A stretch of DNA of 7,493 nucleotides, from assembly GCA_910577885.1 (NCBI GenBank), contig CAJTNK010000096.1:1-7493 (forward strand), given 5' to 3'. Below the pieces are notes generated by a model that worked only from the letters and a program-made list of their open reading frames with translations, ran no database searches and was not told where the DNA came from. Source of the DNA: an uncultured Rikenella sp. Its GTDB lineage: Bacteria; Bacteroidota; Bacteroidia; Bacteroidales; Rikenellaceae. The position numbers were made by a program, and so were the translations under genes. Within the stretch, counting starts at the first letter, position 1, and each line of letters starts with the position of its first letter. Below, one piece after another: positions 1-5,794 of the stretch.

Positions 1-20
1 GCACTCGCCGGCAGCGTCGG

Positions 21-125
21 TTTTGGTGCCGCTTTTTTCAAAAAGCGGCAGTCCCCTCCCGTCGCTAAAGAACGATTAGCATATAACGCAAGCCAAAGCG
101 AGAGAAGCAAAGTTAAAAAGAGCAG
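21..125 (-). repeat. Dispersed intergenic repeat, copy 1 (3' side of the ROK kinase gene)
   Basis: Bases 21-71 match 3260-3310 at 46 of 51 positions without gaps. Weaker similarity continues to a shared AAAAGAGCAG (116-125 and 3330-3339), but copy 1 carries about 25 extra bases inside (roughly 90-115). The best conserved part contains a palindrome with arms 29-37 and 40-48 (CCGCTTTTT/AAAAAGCGG) and the 11-mer GTCGCTAAAGA (61-71), which occurs again at 136-146. The copy lies 48 nt past the stop codon of the minus-strand kinase gene, so a read-through transcript would include it. No U-tract follows the hairpin on the minus strand, so it is not a textbook terminator. That it is a genome-wide family is inferred from two copies here. 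Confidence 0.7.
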
Positions 126-173
126 TTTCCATACAGTCGCTAAAGATTGAGTTTTGAGAGAGTCGGAGCGTTT

Positions 174-1280
174 TTATTTGCGATCCAAGGCATGGAGCGC
201 GAAGGCATAAGCCCCGATGCTGATGGCCTTGCTGGTGCCGATGCGGGAGAAGCCGATGCCGACGCGCGGCATCGAGTCGTAGGTTACTCGTTCGTTGGTG
301 TGGGGCACCTGGACCTGTTTGACCTGCCCTTGGAGGAACTCGGTCATTTGGGTTTCGTCTTCGAGGTAGAATGCTCGTTGGGCCAGCCGCGGGAAGCAGT
401 CGCCGGTAGCCCCCGTGAAGTGTCCGCGGACCTCTTCCATCATAGCCGGCACGAAGAGCGACTTGGCCCCCGCCACGCCGCCGCCGATCACCGCAATCCC
501 GTCGACGATGGTCAGCACGTTGCAGAGCGCATCGCCCAAGGCCTGTCCCATGCGTCGGAAAGCCTCCAGAGCGGCCGCCTGATCTCCCTCTTTTTCGCCG
601 ATCCCGATTTCATAGATATCCTTCGGATGCGGCAACCGGTCTGCCGGAGTCCCCGTGAGTTCGCCATAGACCCGGCGAACGGCCCGGATACTGATCGACT
701 CTTCGATGTTTCGGTCCTCGCGGTAGCGTTGGCTCAGCAGCCATACCTCGGCCGCCGCCGAGTTGTCGCCGAGAAACAGTTCGCCGTTCCGCACGATCCC
801 GCCGCCGAAACCCGTACCGAGCGTGAGCCCCACCAGGTTTCGGTAACGCTTCGGGCTTCCGGCCTGTTCGAGCTGCGCATTGATCCACGGCAGATAGCCG
901 CTGATGGCCTCACCATAGGCATACAAGTCGCCGTCGTTGTTGATAAACACCGGTATGCCGAACTCGGCAGCCAGCATCGGCCCCACGGCCACCCCACCTT
1001 TGTAAGCCGGCAGGTTACCGATGTTCCAAATAATCCCGTTCGGGTAGTCGGCCGGCCCGGGAAACGCGAAACTGATCGCCACCGGCGCCTCCTTGAGCCT
1101 CGACCGCACGGCATGAAAACCGTTAATCAGGTTGGCCAGACTCAGTTCCAGGTTCGTAGCCGCCGACGGCAAGTGGATCGGTTCGACCACCTCCTCGCAC
1201 CCGCGAATCGCGCCGAACACAAAATTCGTCCCACCGGCATCCAACGTCATCACAATCCGCTGATCGCTCTGATAACTCAT
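174..1280 (-). CDS. ROK-family sugar kinase (glucokinase / N-acetylhexosamine kinase-like)
   Basis: A 368-aa cytoplasmic protein of the ROK (repressor/ORF/kinase) fold, with no N-terminal helix-turn-helix, so a kinase-type member and not a repressor. Visible motifs: the first phosphate loop DAGGTN at 14-19, FAFPGPAD at 71-78, NNDGD at 114-118 whose Asp116 fits the catalytic base, the second phosphate loop LGTGFGGG at 154-161, and the adenosine-site segment IGGGVAG at 265-271. Family members phosphorylate glucose, N-acetylglucosamine, mannose or fructose with ATP; the substrate cannot be read from sequence. Oddity: the usual ExGH plus CxCGxxGCxE zinc site, expected near 175-200, is absent; the stretch reads SAAAEVWLLS followed by an Arg/Glu-rich segment. 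The start codon is preceded by a purine-rich GAAGAAAGAT. It is probably transcribed alone, 118 nt downstream of xseB. Confidence 0.88.
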   Translation of the reverse strand: MSYQSDQRIVMTLDAGGTNFVFGAIRGCEEVVEPIHLPSAATNLELSLANLINGFHAVRSRLKEAPVAISFAFPGPADYPNGIIWNIGNLPAYKGGVAVGPMLAAEFGIPVFINNDGDLYAYGEAISGYLPWINAQLEQAGSPKRYRNLVGLTLGTGFGGGIVRNGELFLGDNSAAAEVWLLSQRYREDRNIEESISIRAVRRVYGELTGTPADRLPHPKDIYEIGIGEKEGDQAAALEAFRRMGQALGDALCNVLTIVDGIAVIGGGVAGAKSLFVPAMMEEVRGHFTGATGDCFPRLAQRAFYLEDETQMTEFLQGQVKQVQVPHTNERVTYDSMPRVGIGFSRIGTSKAISIGAYAFALHALDRK

Positions 1281-1345
1281 ATCTTTCTTCGTTTTTGTTG
1301 TTAAAAATCAGGCCTCCCCCTCTTGTTTCGCCCGGTTTCGCCCCG

Positions 1346-1353
1346 TAAATATA
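1346..1353 (-). promoter_or_regulatory. Possible -7 promoter element for the ROK kinase gene
   Basis: Read on the minus strand, TATATTTA matches the Bacteroidota -7 consensus TAnnTTTG at all but the last base. It lies 65 nt before the kinase start codon, in the 118-nt gap after xseB. I see no convincing TTG at the -33 position, so this is a tentative call. Confidence 0.35.
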
Positions 1354-1398
1354 ACTTTTATTCCCGAATCCCGGACATCATCGCCCCCCCGGGGCACG

Positions 1399-1611
1399 TC
1401 ACTCGGCGTCCGGTTTCATCACCGCATCGACCTGCTGCTGAGCCTTGAGCAGCTTCTCCTTGCAGAGCGTGATGAGGGTCGTGGCCCGCTCCACGTAAGC
1501 TCCCAGACGGTCGATGTCCAATTCGTCGTCGTTCATCTTCGCGAGGATCTCCTCGATCTCGGCCACCGCCTCGGCATAGGTGACTTTCTCTTCGGTATTC
1601 GTTTTAGCCAT
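1399..1611 (-). CDS. xseB: Exodeoxyribonuclease VII small subunit
   Basis: A 70-aa cytoplasmic protein, slightly shorter than the roughly 80 aa of E. coli XseB. It begins MAKTNTEEKVTYAEAVAEIE, continues with the typical EILAKMNDDELDIDRLGAYVERA, and ends in a Gln/Lys-rich helix; the whole is predictably two helices forming a hairpin. XseB binds the long C-terminal helical region of XseA to form exonuclease VII, which degrades single-stranded DNA from both ends to oligonucleotides in repair and recombination. The start at 1611 was chosen because the family homology begins there and the ATG overlaps the xseA stop by 8 nt (ATGGCTAA), which points to translational coupling. A longer in-frame reading up to 2058 only runs through xseA in another frame and is not the gene. 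Confidence 0.93.
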   Translation of the reverse strand: MAKTNTEEKVTYAEAVAEIEEILAKMNDDELDIDRLGAYVERATTLITLCKEKLLKAQQQVDAVMKPDAE

Positions 1612-2980
1612 TTCGTTTCGGTTGGATTGATTTCGATGTAACACGGGCCTCCAAGAGCCCGTCCTGGAGTTCGATCGCCACCGCCTGGCCCACCTCCACC
1701 GCCTCGGCCCGCCGCACACCGCGTACGATGGCATAGCCGCGCGAGAGGATCCGCCTCGGACTCTGCCCCTCGACCGACACTTCGAGCAGCTCGAGCTGTG
1801 ACCGCCGCCGTTGCAAAAGACCCTCGACCGCCGTCCCGAGCCGCAACCGGGCATAGTCGATCCGGCTTTCGCCCGCCGCCAGACGCTGCATGGCCGAACG
1901 CCCCAGCTGCGCCCCGTAGTCTGTGCATTTGCGCCGTTCCGCCGCCAGCCGGTCCCGCACGGCGTAGCGCAACTCGCCCTGCAACCGCTCCAGCCGGCCC
2001 AAACCGCCGTGCAACACCCCCGAGCTGCGCGAAGCCAGCTGCAAACCGGCATTTTCAATCCGGTTCGCCTCGGCCATCAAGGTCTGTCGAGCCGCCCGGA
2101 CCAGGTTGTCATAAAGCCCCGCCGCGCGATCGTAGAATTCCGCCGACCGACCGACCAAAAAAGCCGCTACGGCGGTCGGTGTTTTGAGCGACGTGTGCGC
2201 CACCATATCGGCCACACTCACATCCTTGTCGTGTCCGATGCCGGTCAGAACGGGCAACGGAAACTGAGCCACATAGGCACAAATCCGGTAGTTGTCGAAA
2301 CATCCGAGGTCGCTGGTCGACCCGCCGCCGCGAATGATCGCCACGGCATCGAACTCATCGCCCTGCGCCGCCACCGCATCCAAGGCCTCGACAATCGATC
2401 CTTCGGCAGCATCGCCCTGCATCACGGCGCCGAACAGCCGCACTTCGAACCGATACGGCGACGCGGCCAGCTCCTGCATGAAGTCGCGGTAACCGGCCGC
2501 CTTGGGCGACGACACCACGGCAATCCGCTGCACAACAGCGGGCAGTTCGAAGTCGCGGTTCATGTCGAACACCCCCTCCTCCTGCAACTGCGCGATGGTC
2601 TGCCGCCGGAGCCGTTCGGTCTCGCCGAGGGTGTACGAAGGGTCGATGTCGCTAATCACCAAGCTCAACCCATACACGGCATGGTACGAAACCCCGCACT
2701 TGACCAACACTTTCATCCCCTTCTCCAGGTCCGAACCGGTCTGAAACCGAAAGTAACCCGAGATCATCTTGTACGTCGAAGCCCAAATCACCCCCCGAGC
2801 CTGCGCCACCGGGGCTTTCCCCTCCTGCTGCCGCTCGACGAGCTCCAGATAACAGTGCCCCGAATAGTTCACCTTACACTCGCTGATCTCGGCCACCACC
2901 CACTGCGTCTCCCCGGCGTACCGCTCGATCACGGTACGCAACTGACCCTGAAGCGCCGACAACGTGATGTAATTCTCCAT
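1604..2980 (-). CDS. xseA: Exodeoxyribonuclease VII large subunit
   Basis: Catalytic subunit of exonuclease VII, 458 aa, near the family's usual length. Residues about 1-112 form the N-terminal OB-fold (ITLSALQGQLRTVIER, EISECKVNYSGHCYLEL), which binds single-stranded DNA. The catalytic domain follows, with DIDPSYTLGE at 111-120, SSPKAAGYRDF at 157-167, RGGGSTSDL at 217-225, GIGHDKD at 247-253 and TPTA at 267-270. Residues about 275-400 are a long Arg/Gln/Glu-rich helical arm that carries XseB subunits, and SPRRILSRGYAIV at 407-419 is the conserved C-terminal core. An in-frame ATG 48 nt upstream (3028) exists, but it would add MQIPLKREKEDYLCRD with no homology and lies upstream of the likely promoter, so 2980 is preferred. 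xseB overlaps the 3' end by 8 nt; the two form an operon. Confidence 0.95.
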   Translation of the reverse strand: MENYITLSALQGQLRTVIERYAGETQWVVAEISECKVNYSGHCYLELVERQQEGKAPVAQARGVIWASTYKMISGYFRFQTGSDLEKGMKVLVKCGVSYHAVYGLSLVISDIDPSYTLGETERLRRQTIAQLQEEGVFDMNRDFELPAVVQRIAVVSSPKAAGYRDFMQELAASPYRFEVRLFGAVMQGDAAEGSIVEALDAVAAQGDEFDAVAIIRGGGSTSDLGCFDNYRICAYVAQFPLPVLTGIGHDKDVSVADMVAHTSLKTPTAVAAFLVGRSAEFYDRAAGLYDNLVRAARQTLMAEANRIENAGLQLASRSSGVLHGGLGRLERLQGELRYAVRDRLAAERRKCTDYGAQLGRSAMQRLAAGESRIDYARLRLGTAVEGLLQRRRSQLELLEVSVEGQSPRRILSRGYAIVRGVRRAEAVEVGQAVAIELQDGLLEARVTSKSIQPKRNG

Positions 2981-2987
2981 ATCTCTA

Positions 2988-2995
2988 CAAAGATA
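2988..2995 (-). promoter_or_regulatory. Bacteroidota -7 promoter element for xseAB
   Basis: On the minus strand the sequence reads TATCTTTG, a full match to TAnnTTTG, only 7 nt before the xseA ATG. If used, transcription would begin at or within a few bases of the start codon, giving a near-leaderless mRNA. No TTG is present at the expected distance upstream, so the -33 element is weak or missing. The same spacing and sequence context occurs before the GH20 gene. Confidence 0.6.
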
Positions 2996-3056
2996 ATCCT
3001 CTTTTTCTCTTTTGAGCGGAATTTGCAAACCCGTGCTTTAGCAACCGGATAGAACT

Positions 3057-3080
3057 GTTCTTTTTGTGAACAAAAAGAAC
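3057..3080. repeat. Perfect 10-bp hairpin with a 4-nt loop
   Basis: GTTCTTTTTG (3057-3066), loop TGAA, then CAAAAAGAAC (3071-3080): a perfect inverted repeat, followed by CAAAAAAAC on the plus strand and by a mixed sequence on the minus strand. It sits between the GH20 gene and xseA. It may be a weak terminator or part of a larger mobile or structural intergenic element; the sequence alone does not decide. Confidence 0.6.
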
Positions 3081-3097
3081 CAAAAAAACTTTAGCAC

Positions 3098-3114
3098 GCA
3101 TCCCGTTGGGATGC
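3098..3114. repeat. 17-nt palindrome, 7-bp stem
   Basis: GCATCCC (3098-3104), loop GTT, GGGATGC (3108-3114). The same architecture with other stem sequences occurs at 7059-7075, 7117-7134 and 7340-7356. Confidence 0.6.
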
Positions 3115-3139
3115 TTTGGCCGTGTCAGCCTGTCTTTGA

Positions 3140-3206
3140 GTGGGGACGTTTGGCGGGGGCGCGATTAGGCTGTAGTTACCTTACGCGCCTCGCCGGAAAG
3201 CCCCAC
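3140..3206. other. Long imperfect stem, possible structured RNA or cruciform
   Basis: Outer arms GTGGGG (3140-3145) and CCCCAC (3201-3206) are separated by a 6-by-6 internal loop from inner arms GGCGGGGGCGCG (3152-3163) and CGCGCCTCGCC (3184-3194), which pair with one bulged G and one G-U-type mismatch. The apical 20 nt (3164-3183) contain AGG and CCT that could add a short closing pair. It lies in the interval downstream of the GH20 stop and upstream of xseA. The pairing was seen by eye; no folding energy was calculated and no known RNA family was recognised. Confidence 0.45.
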
Positions 3207-3259
3207 CCACAACCTGAGGACTGCGGAGCCTAAGGCGTAGCGTATGCTAGCTCAAAAGT

Positions 3260-3339
3260 TTTTGGTGCCGCTTTTTTCAAAAAGCGACAGTTCCAGCACG
3301 TCGCTAAAGACCGTTTACACATTATGCCCAAAAGAGCAG
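3260..3339 (-). repeat. Dispersed intergenic repeat, copy 2 (3' side of the GH20 gene)
   Basis: Bases 3260-3310 match 21-71 at 46 of 51 positions and similarity resumes up to AAAAGAGCAG at 3330-3339, six bases past the stop codon of the hexosaminidase gene. Compared with copy 1 it lacks about 25 internal bases, and the palindrome (arms around 3270-3277 and 3279-3286) has lost its outermost pair because one G is A here. The orientation relative to the upstream gene is the same as in copy 1. Confidence 0.7.
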
Positions 3340-3345
3340 GAGGGG

Positions 3346-5202
3346 TTACTCGTGCGGGATAAAGGCAAATATCCAGTGTTGCGCCGGGAAGAGTTTTCGG
3401 GAGCGGAGCAGGATGCGATTAGAGCCCGCTTTGAGGGCGATTTTCACCGGCTGACGCGTCCAGAAGAGCTGTTCCGAGGTGTAGGGCAGTTCCTCTTCGG
3501 GACGTGCCCAGGTGTTGAAGCGGAAGGCGTAGGCCCCCGGCTCGCGCCACACCGGCGGCGCGACACGCACCCCGTTCACCCAGAGGTCCGACCCCGTTTC
3601 CCATTCGCCCTGACGTCCGATCCCGTTGGAGATGCGGTTGGAGCGCGACGGCGCCTCGAACCCCACCTGCGCCCACAGGACCGTATCGCCCGGCACCGTG
3701 ATGATCGTCTCGGCCCATACCTCGGCCGAGTCGGGCCGGGCGAGACCGAGCGTCACCAGCATCGCATCGACGTCGACGGCTCCGCCGTAGAGCGTGTGCC
3801 ACTTCACGCCCGTCGTATCGGCTCCGAGAGCCACCGGTTCCGACACCCGCCAGCGCAAACCCGCATTCGGCCACCAGCAGAAAGGTTCGCCCGCCAAGAT
3901 CCCCCGTTTGTGGGCCTCCATCCGCCCTTCGAACTCCGTCAACGCTTCGCCCGCCGGCGAATCGGGGTCCGGAAAGAGATTCGGGTTGACCGGCGCCCCC
4001 TCCGGAACCGCTCCGCCGTGCCAAAGCCGCTCGATGAACGGCAGCAAACCCGACCACAGGCTGCTGTTGCGCACAATCCCCAATTGATCGGGAGCCTTGG
4101 TATCGTTCCACAGACAGAGGATCCCGCCCAAGGCCACCGAATCGCCCTGCGCGCGGCCACACGGCGCATGGAGCAGCATCCGCGGGGTGAACGAAATCGG
4201 GTCGTAGTTGTTCAAGTACCCCATGTACGAGTCGACGAACGGCCCGCGGCCCGCCGTCTGATCGGCCACGTAGCCCGGCGCCTCGGACCACACCTGGCGA
4301 ATGGTGCCCGTCGACGCCGGCGTCAGCCCCGGATCCCACACCATCGGCACCCGTCCGGCAGCCCGCACCACGCTGTCGGCCCAGCGCATGAACTCCGTCG
4401 GATTGGGGATATGCACTTCGTCCGATCCGATATGCACCCAGGGGGCATCCTCGACCGGGATCTCTTCGAAAAACTCGTTCAACGCCCGCTCCAGCACCCG
4501 CATCCCCCGCGGATCGGCCATCCCGAAACCGAACGCGCTGTTGAAATAGGCGCTGTGACCCGGCATGTCGATCTCCGGCACCACCCGAATCCCCCGCCGC
4601 CGCGCATACGCAATCACGTCCCGTATCTCGCCGTAGGTGTAGAACTTGCCGACATCCCGCCCCGGCCGCTGGTAGACCGGGTCGTTGAGCCGCGGAAAGG
4701 CCCGCGACTCGATCCGCCAGGCCGGATAGTCGGTCAGGTGCCAGTGGAAGAGGTTGATTTTGTAGCGCGACAAGAGGTCGAGGTGTCGTTTGAGCGTGTC
4801 GACCGGGATGAAATTCCGCCCGGTGTCGTGCATGAATCCCCGCCAGCCGAAAGCCGGCCAGTCGACGATCCGCACGCTCGGCACCAGCCCCCGCGCGTCG
4901 GCCAGCTGACGCAGCGTCTGCCGCGCCCACACAGCCCCCTGCTCGTCCCGGGCGGTGATCCGCACCCCTTTCTTATAGGTCTCGAGCACGTACCCTTCGG
5001 CCGGCAGATCGAGCGTCGAATCGATCCGCACTTTGACATTCAACAGCGGCATCCGGTACGGCCCCGTCACCTCGACACGCTGCGGCGCAGGAATCAATGC
5101 GGGCAGCGCCTCGCGCGGTACGATTTTTGTAGATTTTCGCGGCGCGGCGGTCGCCACTGCGGCAGCCGCGCAAAAGGCCAACAGGCCGATCATTTTTTTC
5201 AT
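3346..5202 (-). CDS. Exported GH20 beta-N-acetylhexosaminidase
   Basis: A 618-aa glycoside hydrolase of family 20, which removes terminal GlcNAc or GalNAc by substrate-assisted catalysis. Residues 1-20 are a signal peptide (MKK, hydrophobic core, AxA before residue 20-21); LAFC at 8-11 is a poor lipobox, so a soluble periplasmic or secreted protein is more likely than a lipoprotein. Residues about 35-110 are the small GH20b-like domain. The TIM barrel runs from about 112 to 400: WRGFMHDTGRNF at 120-131, HWHLTDYPAWRIE at 153-165, VVPEIDMPGH at 207-216, and the catalytic pair Asp261-Glu262 in HIGSDEVH at 257-264. Residues about 485-615 form a beta-rich C-terminal domain common in Bacteroidota hexosaminidases. 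The start at 5202 was taken over one 51 nt upstream because the signal peptide begins there. Likely substrates are mucin or other host N-acetylhexosaminides (inference). No SusC/SusD genes are in view. Confidence 0.92.
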   Translation of the reverse strand: MKKMIGLLAFCAAAAVATAAPRKSTKIVPREALPALIPAPQRVEVTGPYRMPLLNVKVRIDSTLDLPAEGYVLETYKKGVRITARDEQGAVWARQTLRQLADARGLVPSVRIVDWPAFGWRGFMHDTGRNFIPVDTLKRHLDLLSRYKINLFHWHLTDYPAWRIESRAFPRLNDPVYQRPGRDVGKFYTYGEIRDVIAYARRRGIRVVPEIDMPGHSAYFNSAFGFGMADPRGMRVLERALNEFFEEIPVEDAPWVHIGSDEVHIPNPTEFMRWADSVVRAAGRVPMVWDPGLTPASTGTIRQVWSEAPGYVADQTAGRGPFVDSYMGYLNNYDPISFTPRMLLHAPCGRAQGDSVALGGILCLWNDTKAPDQLGIVRNSSLWSGLLPFIERLWHGGAVPEGAPVNPNLFPDPDSPAGEALTEFEGRMEAHKRGILAGEPFCWWPNAGLRWRVSEPVALGADTTGVKWHTLYGGAVDVDAMLVTLGLARPDSAEVWAETIITVPGDTVLWAQVGFEAPSRSNRISNGIGRQGEWETGSDLWVNGVRVAPPVWREPGAYAFRFNTWARPEEELPYTSEQLFWTRQPVKIALKAGSNRILLRSRKLFPAQHWIFAFIPHE

Positions 5203-5209
5203 AACTCTA

Positions 5210-5217
5210 CGAAGGTA
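5210..5217 (-). promoter_or_regulatory. Probable -7 promoter element for the GH20 gene
   Basis: On the minus strand TACCTTCG matches TAnnTTTG with one change and stands 7 nt before the ATG, exactly as the TATCTTTG before xseA. A TGG 18 nt upstream could be a weak -33 element. The predicted transcript has almost no leader. Confidence 0.5.
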
Positions 5218-5282
5218 CGAAGATTTTTCCGGATTCCATCCCACGGCACACAACGGCGGTGTTATTTTGCTAACACTCCCCC

Positions 5283-5312
5283 TTGCACGTTCCGAAAAAA
5301 GCGGTATCTTTG
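5283..5312 (+). promoter_or_regulatory. Bacteroidota -33/-7 promoter for gcvH
   Basis: TTG at 5283-5285 and TATCTTTG at 5305-5312 are separated by 19 nt, the classical primary sigma-factor promoter of Bacteroidota. It leaves a 5' leader of roughly 28 nt, AT-rich and without a Shine-Dalgarno sequence, before the gcvH ATG at 5346. It lies in the 143-nt divergent region shared with the GH20 gene. Confidence 0.8.
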
Positions 5313-5345
5313 GTCCGTAAAATCGTATAAAACTTCCATACAGCG

Positions 5346-5726
5346 ATGAGCAACATTCCTTCCAACCTGAAATATTCGAAAGACCACGAGTGGATCCGCG
5401 CCGAAGGCCAGGAGGCCTATGTCGGCATCACCGACTTCGCTCAGGACCAGCTGGGCGACATCGTCTTCGTGGACATCACGACCGAAGGCGAAACCTTGGC
5501 CCAGGGCGATGTCTTCGGAACGATCGAAGCGGTCAAGACGGTCTCGGACGCTTTCATTCCGGTGGCCGGCGAGGTGCTGGAGTTCAACAGCGCACTCGAA
5601 GAGGCGCCCGAAACGGTCAACAAAGACCCGTACGGCGACGGGTGGATGATAAAAATCCGCATCACGGATCCGGCTCAACTCGACGGGTTGTTGTCGGCCG
5701 ACGACTATGCGGCGATGATCGGATAA
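5346..5726 (+). CDS. gcvH: Glycine cleavage system H protein
   Basis: A 126-aa cytoplasmic lipoyl carrier, the usual length of GcvH. The N-terminal KYSKDHEWIR (9-18) is the family signature. The lipoyl domain continues through YVGITDFAQDQLGDIVFVD (25-43) and GTIEAVKTVSD (58-68), whose Lys64 is the expected lipoylation site; VNKDPYGDGWMIKI is the conserved C-terminal part. GcvH shuttles the aminomethyl group from the P protein (glycine decarboxylase) to the T and L proteins, yielding CO2, ammonia, NADH and methylene-tetrahydrofolate; in many bacteria it also takes part in lipoate transfer. gcvT and gcvP are not in this window. It has its own strong promoter, and mdh follows after 68 nt, possibly on the same transcript. 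Confidence 0.96.
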   Translation: MSNIPSNLKYSKDHEWIRAEGQEAYVGITDFAQDQLGDIVFVDITTEGETLAQGDVFGTIEAVKTVSDAFIPVAGEVLEFNSALEEAPETVNKDPYGDGWMIKIRITDPAQLDGLLSADDYAAMIG

Positions 5727-5794
5727 TCCCGGGACCGGACCATACGCGAGAGACACACAACACACACATACTTAAGTAATATCAAAGTAAGACG
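5727..5794 (+). other. gcvH-mdh spacer with CA-rich tract
   Basis: This 68-nt spacer has no clear terminator and no TAnnTTTG element. It holds a CA-rich tract (5753-5770) and the palindrome ACTTAAGT (5770-5777) just before the mdh start. The missing promoter and terminator favour gcvH-mdh cotranscription, with an unstructured CA/A-rich leader immediately before mdh. Confidence 0.4.

Noticed and set aside
29..48. The palindrome at 29-48 as an intrinsic terminator of the ROK gene
   Set aside because: On the minus strand the hairpin is followed by CACCAAAACC and not by a U-tract, and the perfect stem leaves only a 2-nt loop. It is better described as part of the repeat.
147..1304. A 385-codon plus-strand open frame opposite the ROK kinase gene
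   Set aside because: The kinase on the minus strand carries all ROK motifs; the plus-strand translation has no recognisable domain and arises from codon bias.
1811..3052. A 413-codon plus-strand open frame opposite xseA
   Set aside because: xseA motifs are complete on the minus strand; the antisense reading is low-complexity and Arg/Gln/His/Pro-rich.
174..5202. A GH20-ROK amino-sugar operon or polysaccharide utilisation locus
   Set aside because: The two genes are separated by xseAB, each has its own putative promoter, and no SusC/SusD-like, transporter or regulator gene is in the window.
3244..5349. A 701-codon plus-strand open frame opposite the GH20 gene
   Set aside because: It is antisense to a well-supported enzyme with catalytic motifs. 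The translation is Arg/His/Pro-rich with no domain, as expected for the complement of a GC-rich gene.
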